Shown piece after piece: positions 21,808-34,410 of a stretch of 64,000 nucleotides of DNA. Below the pieces are notes generated by a model. The model saw nothing but the letters and a program-made list of their open reading frames with translations, was not told where the DNA came from and did no database searches. The translations under genes were made by a program, and so were the position numbers. This DNA comes from Vigna angularis (lineage: Eukaryota > Streptophyta > Magnoliopsida > Fabales > Fabaceae): contig NC_068980.1 of the NCBI RefSeq assembly GCF_016808095.1, forward strand, positions 6,296,501 through 6,360,500, given 5' to 3'. The first letter of the stretch is position 1. Each line of letters begins with the position of its first letter.

Positions 21808-24800
21808 TGTCAACATCCAATTTCGTCCGGATTGACAAATAAATTGCATTTTCCCATAAAAATAAAAAATAAAATAAAATAATAAAATAAAAAAAAAATA
21901 AAAAAAAAAAAAAGAAAAAAGAGCGTTCGGCCTTTTGCTGTAGCTTTACGAGCGTTCGTCCTCCACCATGCTCTTCTCATCTCCATATCTAGTTGACATT
22001 CGGCATTTCTTTAGCTTCAAGCGTTCCTGTGTTTGGCCGCTCGTTCTCAATCGTTCGGTCATCCTCAAGCGGACCGTTTGACCGTTCGGTCATTTAGGAC
22101 GTTCGTCCTCACCAATTCACAGCCTCAACCGTTCGGTCATCCTGGGCCTCAAGTGTTAAAGCGTTTGTTTTAATGAACGTTCGCTCTTTGTCTGGACGTT
22201 CAGTTTTAGACATGTGAGTTTTAACGTTCGATCTTGGTTCTGAATCAATAAATTGTGTGCGCTCGGTTTTCTCATGTTTACTTCGTGAGCGTTCGGTCTT
22301 GTTTTGTTGGAACGTTCGGTCGTGATGTGTTTGAACGTCCCGTTGAACGTTCGGTCATTTTATGTGTTAGTGAGCGTTCGGTCATGTGTTAGTGAGCGTT
22401 CGGTCATGTGTTAGTGAGTGTTCAGTCATTTGTTAGGGAGCGTTCGGTTATATTGTTTGGTCTTCCTTTGAGCGCTCGGTCTCAATTCCGTTTGTCTTCA
22501 GCGTTCGTTCGTCCAGCGTTTGGCCCAGCAGCCAACAACATTCGTCAAAGAGAGTGGTGAGGCGTTCGTCCTAATCACTCCCGTCTTCTAACGCTCGTCC
22601 AAATCACTCCTGTACTTTCTACCGTTCGTCCTAATCTCTCCTTTTCTACCGTTCGTCCATCATTCCATTCTTCTACCGTTCGTCCCTCTTTCAATTCTTC
22701 TGTCGTTCGTCCTAATCATTCCCGCCGCTCGTTGAGGTCACTATTTTCTGCCTTTCTACCGCTCGTCCGCCTCATTTCATTCTTCTACCGCTCGTCCTAA
22801 ATCACTCCCGTCTTCTAACGCTCGTCCAGCTCACTCCTCCCCTTTCTACCGCTCGTTCATAATTTCCCTCGCTCGTCCTGATCACCCGTGGGCCCAATAA
22901 TGATTTCCAGAATCTTCCACCGGTCCATTTCTACCTTCCCCACTTCACCAACCCTCCAATTATTCCAACAATCTTCCACCAACCCAATAATTGCCTCATC
23001 CTCCAATCACAGCTACCGACACTCTCACCTCTTACTGTGCTAAAGCCTACATAATTCACACGAGAGAGGGAGGAGGGAGACACACACAGCTACTAGGGAG
23101 ACACCTGGGAGGAGGATACCGTGGCCGAACTCCAAACTCTGGAGGAGCCTACATCTCCAACAGCCCCTCACCCGTAACCATACCAACCACACTCCCCTCA
23201 CTTCCAAGCTTCTCTGAAAATTCAATTCTCTACACCTCACACTACTCGCTTGTAAACTCTAGACAGACCTTTATCTCCAACTCCCTTCAACCATCACCCC
23301 TTTTCATCTCCAACACCCATCATCTTCACTGCAAAAAGGGGGGATCCATCTCTTCATCCCCACGCCTCACGGCCAATACCTTTCTTCACCATCTTCCACC
23401 CATCAACCACAGCCAAACACCCATCATCCATATTCACCCACTGCGCAGCCACCTTATACACGGTCAACATCAATCTTCAATCAATACCCTCCCTCACACT
23501 ATTCTCACTCACTCAACAAGAAGATCTCTTGAGAAACCATACGCCTCTGCCTTCATCACCAGCCAGTCCCACGTCTCTGTTCCAATCACGCTTATTTCCA
23601 ACTACCATCGCGTACAAGGAAGTCATGCTTCCTCATTGAATCCCCTCACCGTGTTTCCCAACCGAACTGGATCTTCATCACCCGTAGCGTCCCTTGCCGG
23701 TGTGGACATCACGCTCCTGCCAAGCCCATCTTCTTCTCCGTATAACAATCCCTTCAAACCCCCACATTTTCCTCTACCGAGACCGTGCCTCAGCCATTTC
23801 TCCGAAGTCACCAAACCACCATCATCCACCTCATTACCTTCGCCTCGCGCCATCCACGCGTTACACTCTGTGAGGTCTGCGAGCGGGCGCCCGCGCATGT
23901 CACCTGCAAAGCCGACGCCGCCTCGCTCTGCCTCGCCTACTGCCGCGACATCCGTCCGCCAACCAGCATCGCCGGCGGCAAGAACGTGAGGAGGGAGCTA
24001 GATGTCAACGTTGGAATCAGAGAAACTGTGGCGTGGGTGTGCCCTAGATCCAGACTTCATCAAGGAAATAAAATGCTTCTAAAAAACAATCCCTTGATCC
24101 TAAGTTGCTGGGCCGGTTTCGTTTTTTTGAAAATAAAAATAATATATAAACAAAAAAATATTTTTCTCCTTCACGCAACTCCCGCTTATATCTTTGCACC
24201 CTTTTTTCATTTGGGCTTAAGTTTTTCTGCCAGCAGAATACAAAATAAAGAAGGAATTGGACCTGACACACATTTCGGGATGCACCTCCATTTTTCATAT
24301 TTACACTCTTGGCAGATATAAAGTTGAAGAAAAAGTTTTGGGCCCAAACCAAAGAGCTTCAATTCTTTCCACACCTCTGGTTTTTATCTCTACACTTTTT
24401 GCTTATTGGTTGTTTTGTTTTATGCTCTTTAATGTTTTTCTTTCTTTTACTTGATTGTTTTATACGTGGCTATGTGTGATAACTTCACTCTTGTATATTG
24501 CATCTTATATTTTGTTGGATTTGTTCATAAAAAATATAAACAAAAAAATAAAATAAAACAAACAAAGCCGTGTGAGTGCTTGTGCGATCGTACGCATCAG
24601 TCTAGTACTCATTACGCAAACAATAAGCAAAAAGCCGTATGAGTACTCGTGCGATCATACGCATCAGCCTAGTGCTCATTACGCAAAATTAAAAGATAAA
24701 TTAAAAATCAAAAAAATATGTTTTAAAGGTCAAGCACATGTGTGATCGCTCGCATCGTCCTTGTGCTAGACATCTTTCCTTTTTATAAAAATATTAAGCA

Positions 24801-25434
24801 CATGTGTGATCGCACGCATCGTCCTTGTGCTGAAAACATTGTCTTTTATAAAAACACCAAAAAAATATAAAATTTTCAAAAACTAAAAACATTCACATTT
24901 TCAAACAACAATCAATCTTCCTGGCCAGAACTACGTGATCCTTGATTCTCCATCAAAAGTGGAGATACGTAGGAGCAAGGTCAGTCCTTGTCAGGTTCAT
25001 TTCCCCAAAAATCCAAAATCAATTTCTTCAAGCAAATTTCTCAAACAATTTCAGAACGAACTACGGAACCCTGATTTCTCATTCTGAATGAGAATACGTA
25101 GGAGCAAGGTCAATCCTTGCCGGGCCCAAAAACCTAAAAAATATTGTTTGTTTCTTTCGAGTTTTATTTCAAGGGAAAGTTAAACATTTTGAAAACCACA
25201 TCCATATTCGCATATTTAATTAAAGGTACTGCCTTAAGGCAGGCGTTGTAGGGTGCTAATACCTTCCCTACACGTAACCAACTCCCGAACCAAGAATCTG
25301 GTTCTAATAGACCATGCCTTATCATTTTATGGTTTTTCCGTAGTTTTCCAGAATAAACTATGGTGGCGACTCCAAATCTCTTTTCAAAACCCGTTTTTTC
25401 GGATCGTCGTCCCGTCGCGATTCCGGTTGCGACA
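21808..25434 (+). repeat. 3' LTR of the Ogre-like element (3627 bp)
   Basis: Nearly identical to the left LTR over its whole length, with the same ends and the same internal repeats, B-box piece and candidate TATA. The A-rich stretch near 21866-21920 is shorter than its left counterpart. The flanking ACTTC at 25435-25439 matches the left flank. Confidence 0.9.
23839..23979 (+). pseudogene. Captured B-box fragment in the 3' LTR
   Basis: Same B-box sequence as in the left LTR ([19 protein letters not shown]). Presence in both LTRs shows it was part of the LTR before this insertion, because both LTRs are copied from one template at integration. Confidence 0.8.
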
Positions 25435-25439
25435 ACTTC

Positions 25440-25821
25440 GCACCAGCTTTAAGCAAAGGTTTTGTTCGCGCCCCTCAATCATCCCCTTTTGTAGCTTCAA
25501 TCTTTGTAGGCAGCCTCTGATCCATTGAATCGAGCCTCCTAGTCCATCGTCGCGAAGGAACCATGAAACTCTCTTCTAATTTCTCTCAATCCTCTCGAAC
25601 CTTAGCTTCAAGGGTTTTCAATTTGGGGGTGAAATTCTCAGTTAGGGAGAAACTGTGATTCACAGTTAACTGCACTTAAATTGTGTAAAGTTCAGTTTGT
25701 TTTAACTGAACTGTAGAATAGTTTAATTAGTTTTAGTTAAAATAAGTTTAGTTTTTTTAAGTATAATATAATTCAGTTAATTGTAGTTCCAGTACAGTTT
25801 GGTGAATTATGCCCAGCCCTA
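25440..25821. other. Right arm of the hAT element
   Basis: The first 220 bp is of higher complexity than the rest, with a 32-codon frame on the plus strand from ATG at 25563 to TGA at 25656 (starting MKLSSNFSQSSRTLASR). It might be a captured exon, but I do not recognise it. The last 160 bp is rich in AACTGAACTG/TTTAGTTAAA motifs mirroring the left end, and closes with the terminal inverted repeat. Confidence 0.5.
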
Positions 25822-26866
25822 TTTGTAACACATTGTTATTTTCATTCTTTCATTACATGTTCATGGGTGGAACACGTTATTAAACACAACCAATTCAAGT
25901 TTATAACACTAAATTATGTTTTTCTATATTTTAATAAGTTTATGGTGTTTGAACATATTTGTAAGATAAAACAACTTTTTCTTAAAATTGTTTTATTGGG
26001 ATAGACTAGAGAGATTGACCATATTCGAAGTATGAATTGTTTGTATAAGATATTTATATCACTTTTAACATAAAACTTTTAAGATTCAATATTTGTGAGT
26101 CTTGTTTATATACTATCTAACATTTTCATTTATAATTAATGTGTCTATTGGGATAGAAACTAATGGTTAAATCTAACTCAAAGAGAGATACTATTAAAAA
26201 AAATTATGTCCTTTAAAGTTGAAGGTTTTAAATAGAGTATTAGTTAAACTCTAATCACGCAGTTTATGACCTTGAGAAAGAACTAATAAGTAGGTATAAA
26301 ATACTTTGGTTCCATTCCGATTATTGTATTTGTCCAATCATATTTTATTTGTTACTTGTTTGACAACTAAAATTCACTTAGTACTTTATGTTTCTCAGTT
26401 GAAACTGTGTTATAGAAATCATTAACAACCTTATATTTTACTTTTATATATATTTTTAAAATGTTAGACCTATATTACGTACAATTGCAAAATTATCGTA
26501 GTCTCGTATAATTTGAAATATTGTTACAATGAGAAAACATATATAAGTGTTTGACGTACCAATGTTGTTATGACGGAAAAACATAGGTGCTAAACTTTGA
26601 AAGATTATACTCTAATATAGCAAGCATAAATTAATTTTAACGTTGAGGTGTTAATTTCAATGGACAACAGTAATGTGACAAAGAAAACTTAAGAAAAATT
26701 AAAGAAATATCTAGATAAAGAAATCAATATATAGAGATGATTTATAAATACATTTTTTAAGAAAAATATAAATAAAAAAGCATTTTTATTAAAATTAACT
26801 TATGCACAAATTAGTTTATAAAATCGGTTCCAATATATTGTTGTAAATCTTTAATTTTAAATATGC

Positions 26867-26871
<5 letters not shown>

Positions 26872-26932
<61 letters not shown>
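26872..26932. repeat. (AT)n microsatellite
   Basis: About 60 bp of uninterrupted AT dinucleotides. Confidence 0.95.
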
Positions 26933-26934
<2 letters not shown>

Positions 26935-28622
26935 GAATTCGTTTTTTATTATTTTTAATTTTAAAATCCTTAGTTCAAACAAATCCTTATACTTATAATA
27001 TCAATCCCCGTAAGTTCTTTTAGAAAGTAAAGAATACAAGATAAATTTAACTAAGTATGTTAATATTAATATACATACAAGATAAAAAGTAAAAAAAAAA
27101 CTTAAAAACATATATATATATATATATATATATATAAATCAAATTTACTTTTTAAATTTATAAAATTACTTACATAACTAAATATATTACTATTTCATTC
27201 TAAAATTATATTTATTATTATTATTATTTAAATGAAATATTTTGTCATTGAGAAAAATCTAATGATGATTAAAAGAGCTGATTAATTTTTCCTAAGATAA
27301 CCATGAAAAAAGAAACAAACAATGAATGCACTTTGTGTATCTCTTGTAAACTAGCAGCTTGGTTCCAATTCCACAGTTTTGTTTTCTCTTCTGTTACTTC
27401 CTTTTCTTAACTCTTAGCATATGACAAAGAAAAAGGAAAATGAAAGACAATAAAGAGAGTATCAGTAACTTTAATCATTACCTGGTGGTGGTCAATTACA
27501 GGCTAGATAGGTGACCTTTATATTAACTGATTAGCTGATTGTAGGTCAATCACTGTATATTTAATAAATTATTTGTTTTCAATATGAAATTCTGTTTTAA
27601 AATCACGTTATAAAATAAGAGAGAATTAAATATTTAAACTGTGTTTATACAAAATATGTATATGAGTTCTATAATATAATATTATGTTTGGTCCGTTTAA
27701 ACTGAACGGTTAAGTAATCTATAATTTCATATATAATCGATGAAACGGTCGGATTAAAACTGAAATTAATTTTAAGAATAATTATATTAAATTTAAATTA
27801 AATCATTATTAATTAAGTTGTAATTAGATTAATATTATCTGAAATTCATATCAAACTCTATAAATACAGATTTATAATGTTATAATAGGTTGATTACTTG
27901 TTGAATATTTATTAATTTTAACATTCAGAGTCTTCTGTATATAACTTCTTAATTCAACTGAACGATAAAAGAAAACTGTTGTAAAAAGTAGACTTCACCT
28001 CAATTCCTTAAACTTAAATATAAACAAACATATCTTAGTCGAATGGAAGGTGGTGCTATTACTTGTATTCACCTATCCATGCCTTATTCCTTCATTTTCT
28101 GCTTTTAGTTGGTGGCTTCGATGCTCGTCTCTCATATAAATGAACCATTAATTTGTCACCTAACGTAGCATCTCCAACAACGATTTAACGCCTGATTTTC
28201 AATTCAATACGTAAGGTGGCACCATGAAAGTATACAATTATCGTGCAGGAATAAACAATGAGTAGGACAACTTTGCATGCATTGCATCTTGTTCTAGTTT
28301 AAGAAATAAGGCTGAACCAAAATTTTGTGTTTTCTTTTATTATCGGAGATTCACATTAAAGATGAAAAGATTTTATAATTATAAATAATGTAAATTTTAT
28401 TTTGTAAATCGATTTTTAAAGATTTAATATTATTTTTTTAAATTAAGTATATTAACAACATGGATCTAGGAAAAAAAAAAAGGAAACGGAAAATATAGAT
28501 GTGTATAAACTACGTGCAATCGATGGCCAACAATATGCATCATTATATACTCTACTGCTAAAATGAAAATCAGAATTGTCTTCAATGCTCTGTTGCTGAA
28601 AAGTTGTGTAGGCACATTAATG

Positions 28623-29078
28623 CATTGTTTGGTAGAAGGAGGGAATTGTGATGGAGAGTGATTCGAAGAAAAAGTGAATAGAAGTAGAGATGGTTTAGTT
28701 TAACGGAAAGATAGTGAGTTTGAGAAGAAATTGATTGATAAACATTAATTGATTTAATTTAATCGAGAGAGAGGTTAGTGAGTAGTGTAAATTCAAAATT
28801 GTCTTTTTAAAAATGTATACATTTTCTTGTTATAAAAATTATTATATAAAAAAGGGAAAATGAATTATTTGTTAAAAAATAATTATTAATATAAAAATAT
28901 CATTTATTAACTGACAATAATAATTAAATAAAAACTAAATACATAAATAAGTCCAAAAATCCCTTACTTTCTTATGTAATTTTCTCACTCCAAACTTTTT
29001 TTTAAAGTCCATTCAAAACACATCTACCACATCTTTAAAATCCTTTCATAAATAGTAAATTTATTGCACCAAATACAC
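28623..29078. mobile_element. Candidate MITE, 456 bp
   Basis: The ends are weakly inverted (CATTGTTTGGTAG against GTGTATTTGGTGC read from the other side) and are flanked by CATTAATG on both sides (28615-28622, 29079-29086). That 8-mer is its own reverse complement, so it may be part of the termini instead of a target duplication. The TTTGGT terminus recalls Tourist-type elements. Confidence 0.35.
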
Positions 29079-29396
29079 CATTAATGAAAAAAAAAGTTGG
29101 AGGGTAGGATGCTACTCATAGAGGGTAGAAAGTTACTTTACATAAACTCAAATACATAAAGTATATTGTTTTAATAAAATGGAAGGAGAAAAATAGAGCA
29201 CAAAATATACGAAGGAAAAAACCTAACTACCCATTCTAAAATTTGTCTTATAAATTAGTTTGTATCTTGGGCTTGTTTAGGTGGTAATATTTCAGACATC
29301 TATAGAGTTTGATTGAAAATTTTGGAGAAATAAAAATCAGAAAAATAAATTTGGAGAGAAAGTTTGAAATAGAATTTTAAGTATTAAATTAAATAC

Positions 29397-29438
<42 letters not shown>

Positions 29439-30407
29439 GAGAAAATTTTGGAGGAGAGATGACCTGACGCCTTAAAAAATATTATAGTCACTCATTTACG
29501 TTGTTTTTTGTATCGAGTGTTGATACTGTTTGTTTTGACGAATTTGCAGCGAAATGCGAGTGTCAATTTAGAACTAACCTTGATAGAGATTCTACGCACA
29601 ATTGAAGAGATGAGGAAGGAAAGTTAAATCAGTCCAAACTAAATTACCTATGTACTTGTGATTTTAACGTAAATAAGTGAAATCATTTGAAAATATAATA
29701 AGAGAATCAATTCTCTTCTTTTATTTAAATATGCAGAATTGATTACGATTGTCCTCTCTTATCAGTTACATATAATTAATTCAAAATTACTGGAGAATAA
29801 TAGTAATAATGTAAATAAATAAATAAATTATTATTATTATTATGGTTAATTATGTTTTTTTTCTTTAACTTTTAATGAAAATAGATATTAGACTCTCTTC
29901 AAAACTATGGAACAATTTAATTTTTACTTTTTAAAAATGCATAAATTTAATTATTTTAACTAAATTTTCATCTAAACATAAATCTGTCAAATCATATTTC
30001 TTAACTAATATTTGAAGCAAGAATATATAGTATAAACAACTTAAATGTTACTATGAAATAAATTTAAAAAGTCAAATAAACTTAATAAATTTTGATTAAA
30101 AAAAATAAATTTACACATTTTTAAAATGAAAAGATAAATTAGACTAAATTTTCAAAGAATAATTAATTTCAAATTTTACTAAATTTAAGAAACAAAAATA
30201 TATTTAACTCTTGTTATTATATTATCACGAAACTCAAATAAAAGCACATCATGATGAGTAACATATTAAAATCGATTTTTAGAGCATGAAAATGTTTTTT
30301 TAGTTAGGAGGAAAGTAATTTCCACTTCTTCACATTTGTTACAAGAAGTTTCTATCGATAGATTCATAAAAAAGTTAAAAAATAAAATAAAAATCCCCTT
30401 AAAAATT

Positions 30408-30722
30408 AAAAGAGTAATTGTTTAGATGAAAAACATATAGTAGAAAGTTTGTAATTACTTTGATATATGAAGAAATTTACCAAATCACATTCACTTTCTT
30501 CCGCTTCTTCTCATTTGATAAAAAAATCATATAGTCACATAACAGACTAATTTGTTATATTTGAATAAAGGAAATAATTGTTACTTTTTAATCAGTATTC
30601 TAGTTAAAACTTATTATATAAGGATAGTCAAAATTGATTATAAAGAGATAAAAGAAAAGAAAAAGAGTAATTGTTTAGATGAAAAAAAGATAGTAGAAAG
30701 TTTGTAATTACTTTGATATAAT
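30408..30722. repeat. Direct repeat of about 62 bp, 254 bp apart
   Basis: AAAGAGTAATTGTTTAGATG followed by TAGTAGAAAGTTTGTAATTA occurs at 30408-30470 and again at 30661-30722 with few differences. The cause is unclear. Confidence 0.7.
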
Positions 30723-32613
30723 AAAATATTTTTGTATATTAACATATTTGTAAAATAATTTTTTAAAACTAGTTTTATATAGAAAATAATTTATAAAAAA
30801 TTTAAATTAGATTTAAAATATAATTTAAATAAAAATAATAATACATTTTAATAAAAAAGTTATATTTCAAAATAAATTAATTTTCTAAATATCAATATTT
30901 AATTAATTAATTTAATTTTACTATGATTATAGTTTATTACTTTAAATATGTGTTACCATATATATTTTTTATTAAAATGTATACTTTTATATTTAATATA
31001 TAACATTATAATATAATACAATATTAGTAATATAATTATTACAAACATTCTTTTATGAATGTAAATAATCAAAATAATATTTTTAACTATAATTAATTAT
31101 GTTAAAAGTATTTTATAATTATTTACAAAACAATTTCAATAATTAATCACGCAAACTTTATTACCAAATTCTTTGGAATACAACCAAGAAAAATTTATTT
31201 ATTAATCTTATTAATAAATAAAATTTGGTTTTTTAACTAGTGGCAAATCTAATTGCTTAGACAAAAATTTTTAAAATTAGGTTTATAGACGAGTTGTGCG
31301 GTACAACTTCAAATAAAAAAATAATATAAAAGTGCACGATTTTAGTTATGATCAATCCTTTACAAAAATGAAGTCGTGTATTCTTACATATTTTTTGAGT
31401 TTGAAATTGTAATAGATTACGTAACGCTGAAATAATTAGAGGTGTATAATTGAGTGTAATTGATTATAATTAAAATATAATTTGATTATAATTCAATGAA
31501 AAAATGAATAAATTAAAATATAATTAAGATAGAATTAATTGATTAAAAAGTATCTATCAACAAAAATACACGACTTTACTTTTTAAATGGTTCAGAATTA
31601 AAGTCCTAATTTTCTAGGAGATTAAATCGTGTGAAAACTATATGATTTATCTATAAACGTAGTTTTAAAACTTTTTGCTTGTAAAAGTAAAAAAAAAATC
31701 ATAAAATTTAGATTTTGTTAACAAAAATTTAATCTTTCCATTATCTTTCAAAAAGTTTTATTTTTTATTTATCAGAAAAAAAAAGAAGGTGATGTGATAG
31801 AGATTTTGCATGTTATGGTGCGGGAATGAATTAAAGATAATGATAATGGTTAGATCTTCAGAAGGTCTTGTTACTGCAAACGCATCTTCAGCCCAGCCCC
31901 ATGAAAATCTCACTTTTGTGCCAAAGATGCCACCAACCACATCAATCAGTCATTTCATCTTTTCAAAAAAATTTCCTTTACTATGACTTGATCATGTTGT
32001 CATTGGATATAGATTATCACCCAATTCAATTCAAAACCAAAAATCATACTCAAAATCTTCCCTTCTCACTCTAATTCTGTTTCCACCAAATGCCAAAACC
32101 CATCATCACTACGTTTACCTTAAACTGCACACACACATACGTAAGTAAAAACTACATTTATACTAAGATTTTTTAGTTTAAAAAACAACTCATTAGTATT
32201 TCGATAAGAGCCATTAGATTTCTGTGTGTGTAGTACAGATTCTTCCCATAACAGACACAATGAGATAACTCTTTAGCATAGCAGACATATTCATATGTTT
32301 CGATTTGAATCTTATATTCTTAAAAAACATTAAATATTATAATTTTAAAAAATAATAGGAATAAAAAAGGGAAATCATATCCTCGTGAGTTTATTTTGGC
32401 ATGATGCATTAGATGGACACTTGCATTGTTGGCACCTGCCACCAGGTGATTTTCAGGTGGCTCGACAACCACACAAGACGGCGCTGTCACAGAGATAGCA
32501 GTGGTATCTATGGAATGTGTTTTTCAATAATTAAATTTTAGCTTTACTTTCTTTAATCATTTCTTTTTAAAATGGCTGCATGAGCCATCATTCTAAACTT
32601 TGAATCATACCAC

Positions 32614-32621
32614 TATAAATA
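32614..32621 (+). promoter_or_regulatory. TATA box of the CLE gene
   Basis: CACTATAAATAACTCC lies about 105 bp before the start codon, with CA-rich sequence about 30 bp downstream suitable for initiation. Confidence 0.55.
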
Positions 32622-32719
32622 ACTCCACACCATTCTCATCTTCACCTCACAACACACCTTCCTCTCCCTGTGCAAAAGTTGCACCCCTTCCTTCATTCTC
32701 TCAGGCTTTTTTCTCTTCA

Positions 32720-33291
32720 ATGGCATCAAAGTTGATTTTTACCACTTTCGTTTTACTTATGCTTCTGTGCTTGCTTCTTACGAGGGAGCCTTCTGGTTTG
32801 TCAATGTTCTTTTTTCTTGTTAGTCGAGGAACAAAACAAATGCATGGAGTAATAACTGTTTTATTCATGTTTGTTGCTATTGCAGGTTGTGGTTCTGCAT
32901 ATGAATGCTTTGGTGCTAATGCAGCTGGTCTCAGGGACATTCCAAACAGGAAGGTCTGTCACACTTAACATATATAAAAGTTGTTAACATTTCAAAGGGT
33001 TTTTCTCTTTTTGGCACTTAATTTTATACGACCATAACATATGAGAATGATGTTTTTGGAACATATCTTCTGGGATGCGTATATGTTGTTCTTCATTTCT
33101 GTAACTTTAATTGCGTTATGCAGGCGCTGTCTCTTTTGAAGAATAAGAAAACTGCTCTAAAAGTTTTGCAAGGATCATCAAGCATCAAGTATGGTGAAAA
33201 GCCACTGAGTTGGGAGTTGAGGAAGGTTCCTTCAGGTCCAGACCCGCTGCATCATAATGGTGTCAACCCCAAAAAACCTCAAACTCCTTAA
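32720..33291 (+). CDS. CLV3: CLAVATA3-type CLE prepropeptide
   Basis: There are three exons: 32720-32795, 32886-32953 and 33124-33291. All borders are GT-AG and the frame is continuous, giving 103 residues. Residues 1-22 are a hydrophobic signal peptide (KLIFTTFVLLMLLCLLL). The conserved 12-13-residue CLE peptide is RKVPSGPDPLHHN, starting at residue 81 in the last exon, with a short tail ending KKPQTP. It is very close to Arabidopsis CLV3 (RTVPSGPDPLHHH), including both prolines that are hydroxylated, and the next residues VNP also agree. Two introns are typical of CLV3/CLE40 and not of most CLE genes. In the family the secreted peptide binds CLV1-type receptors and limits WUS expression in the shoot meristem. 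The start is the ATG directly before the signal peptide; an in-frame start cannot lie far upstream because of the TATA at 32614. Orthology to CLV3 and not CLE40 is likely but unproven. Confidence 0.9.
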
Positions 33292-34085
33292 ACTCACCAC
33301 TTGAACCTGCTTTGCCCTAGTTTTTGTTATCAGTGTGAACATCTATGGCATATGTTTATTGAAAAAAATATATATAAACATACACTCGTTTTCTTTTTTA
33401 TCATCTCTTTGTATTTCTCGTTTTCCTTCACCTCAGCCACCCCATTTCCTGGTGTATGTTTATGGGTGCTCAAATGTATCAGTACTTTGACTTGTAGTAA
33501 CATTAGTTATATATATATATATATATATCTATGTATGTCATGTTTTTGTACTTAGCTTTGTTGATTAAGTAGTATTCAAAGCATGCATCCTTCAAAGTTA
33601 ACTAAAAGCAGTGAATATGATGGATATATATACTTTGGAGTAAAAGGAAAGAGAAGAAAGCCAGTGTTATTTATGATGGAATATTTTTTACCTGCTAAGA
33701 CATATCGTGCACACAGCTCATTCATGGATTGGACATGAACAACAGTGACATGATGTGCTCTGGCTCCTTTCACCCGAATACCACAAAAATATGTATATGC
33801 AGATATGCTTCTGCAATAACTAACCTTGAGCTTCTATTCATATCTATCTATGCTCATGCTGACGCGAGTCAGTTGGATATGACAGCAATGTCACAAAGAT
33901 GACGAAAGCGAATCATTTCCATTTTCAAAAAAACACCCAAATATCTAACTTATACAACATAGTGAAAAAACCTAGTAATGGGAACAAAAAGTAACCGTGA
34001 CCCATAACCAAATCCAGTAAAATATTATCGGACCGTGTTAGCGAAGGCATGCATGTTTTAAGAAATATATATAATTCGTGAAACA
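33292..34085. other. 3' flank of the CLE gene
   Basis: Presumed 3' untranslated and downstream regulatory DNA. A short AT repeat lies at about 33509-33529. In Arabidopsis a downstream region of CLV3 holds WUS-binding sites, so this stretch is a candidate, but I cannot identify sites with confidence. Confidence 0.4.
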
Positions 34086-34106
34086 TTGTTTATAAAGTTG
34101 AAAACA

Positions 34107-34410
34107 GCTTCGCTGCGTGCATATGGTGTACTTGTTAAGATGATGGCTAATCTTCGCGAACTCGTGCCTCTCTACACTACACTTCTCGACGCTTGCTCTT
34201 CCGCGAAGCACTTAAAGAATCTAAAACAAATCCATGTGATGACCATCACCTTAGGCATTTCAAGCAATGACTTCATTCGAAGCAAGCTTGTGTCTTCCTA
34301 CTCTTGTTGTGCCCAATTGCACGAATATCCTCTTCTCCTTCACCAATCGCCAACCCGTGTCCTTTGATCGTCACATGTTATCCGTGGTGCTGAAATCTTG
34401 TTTATCGGAC
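34107..34410 (+). pseudogene. Truncated PPR pseudogene
   Basis: Closely matches the start of the PPR gene at 37007, from VKMMAN through ELVPLYTTLLDACSSAKHLK and on to LGISSNDFIRSKLVSS. Relative to that gene it lacks about five bases after CACGAA and then over 100 bp, so the frame breaks after LHEYP. After ATCTTGTTTATCGGACTGCC the similarity ends. It is a partial duplicate 2.9 kb upstream of its paralogue, in the same orientation. Confidence 0.85.

Larger units (their letters stand above)
7860..25434 (+). mobile_element. Non-autonomous Tat/Ogre-like LTR retrotransposon, 17.6 kb
   Basis: Two near-identical LTRs (7860-11508 and 21808-25434), each starting TGTCAAC and ending GCGACA, are flanked by the 5-bp repeat ACTTC (7855-7859 and 25435-25439). 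A tRNA-Arg primer site follows the left LTR and a purine-rich tract precedes the right one, so the element reads left to right. The roughly 10.3-kb internal region has no gag, protease, reverse transcriptase, RNase H or integrase. Very long LTRs, the tRNA-Arg site and 3' tandem repeats are known traits of the legume Ogre/Tat lineage. The assignment is by these traits only. It must be mobilised in trans, like a large retrotransposon derivative. It carries two host-gene-derived pieces, a B-box fragment in each LTR and an antisense WOX-like gene inside. Confidence 0.88.
5063..25821. mobile_element. Non-autonomous hAT-type element, split by two later insertions
   Basis: The left end reads TAGGGGTGGGCAAAG. 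The right end reads ATGCCCAGCCCTA, the reverse complement of TAGGGCTGGGCAT. Both are flanked by an identical 8-bp direct repeat TTTGTAAC (5055-5062 and 25822-25829), the hAT hallmark. Subterminal regions at both ends are rich in AACTGAACTA/CAGTTCAGT-type motifs. Removing the LTR retrotransposon with one copy of its target duplication (17,580 bp) and the foldback element with its duplication (528 bp) leaves about 2.65 kb. No transposase is seen. The element holds an ABCC transporter fragment, so it resembles Pack-type gene-carrying elements. Confidence 0.85.
25830..32580. other. AT-rich intergenic region, no gene seen
   Basis: No frame above about 60 codons looks coding. Simple AT repeats occur at 26872-26932, 27109-27136 and 29400-29434. 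A putative MITE (28623-29078) and a direct repeat (30408-30722) are listed separately. The end of the stretch is upstream DNA of the CLE gene. Confidence 0.6.

Noticed and set aside
32600..32968. 122-codon frame at the CLE gene starting at 32600
   Set aside because: It starts before the TATA box and reads through intron 1. The spliced model with the signal peptide start at 32720 fits the CLE family.
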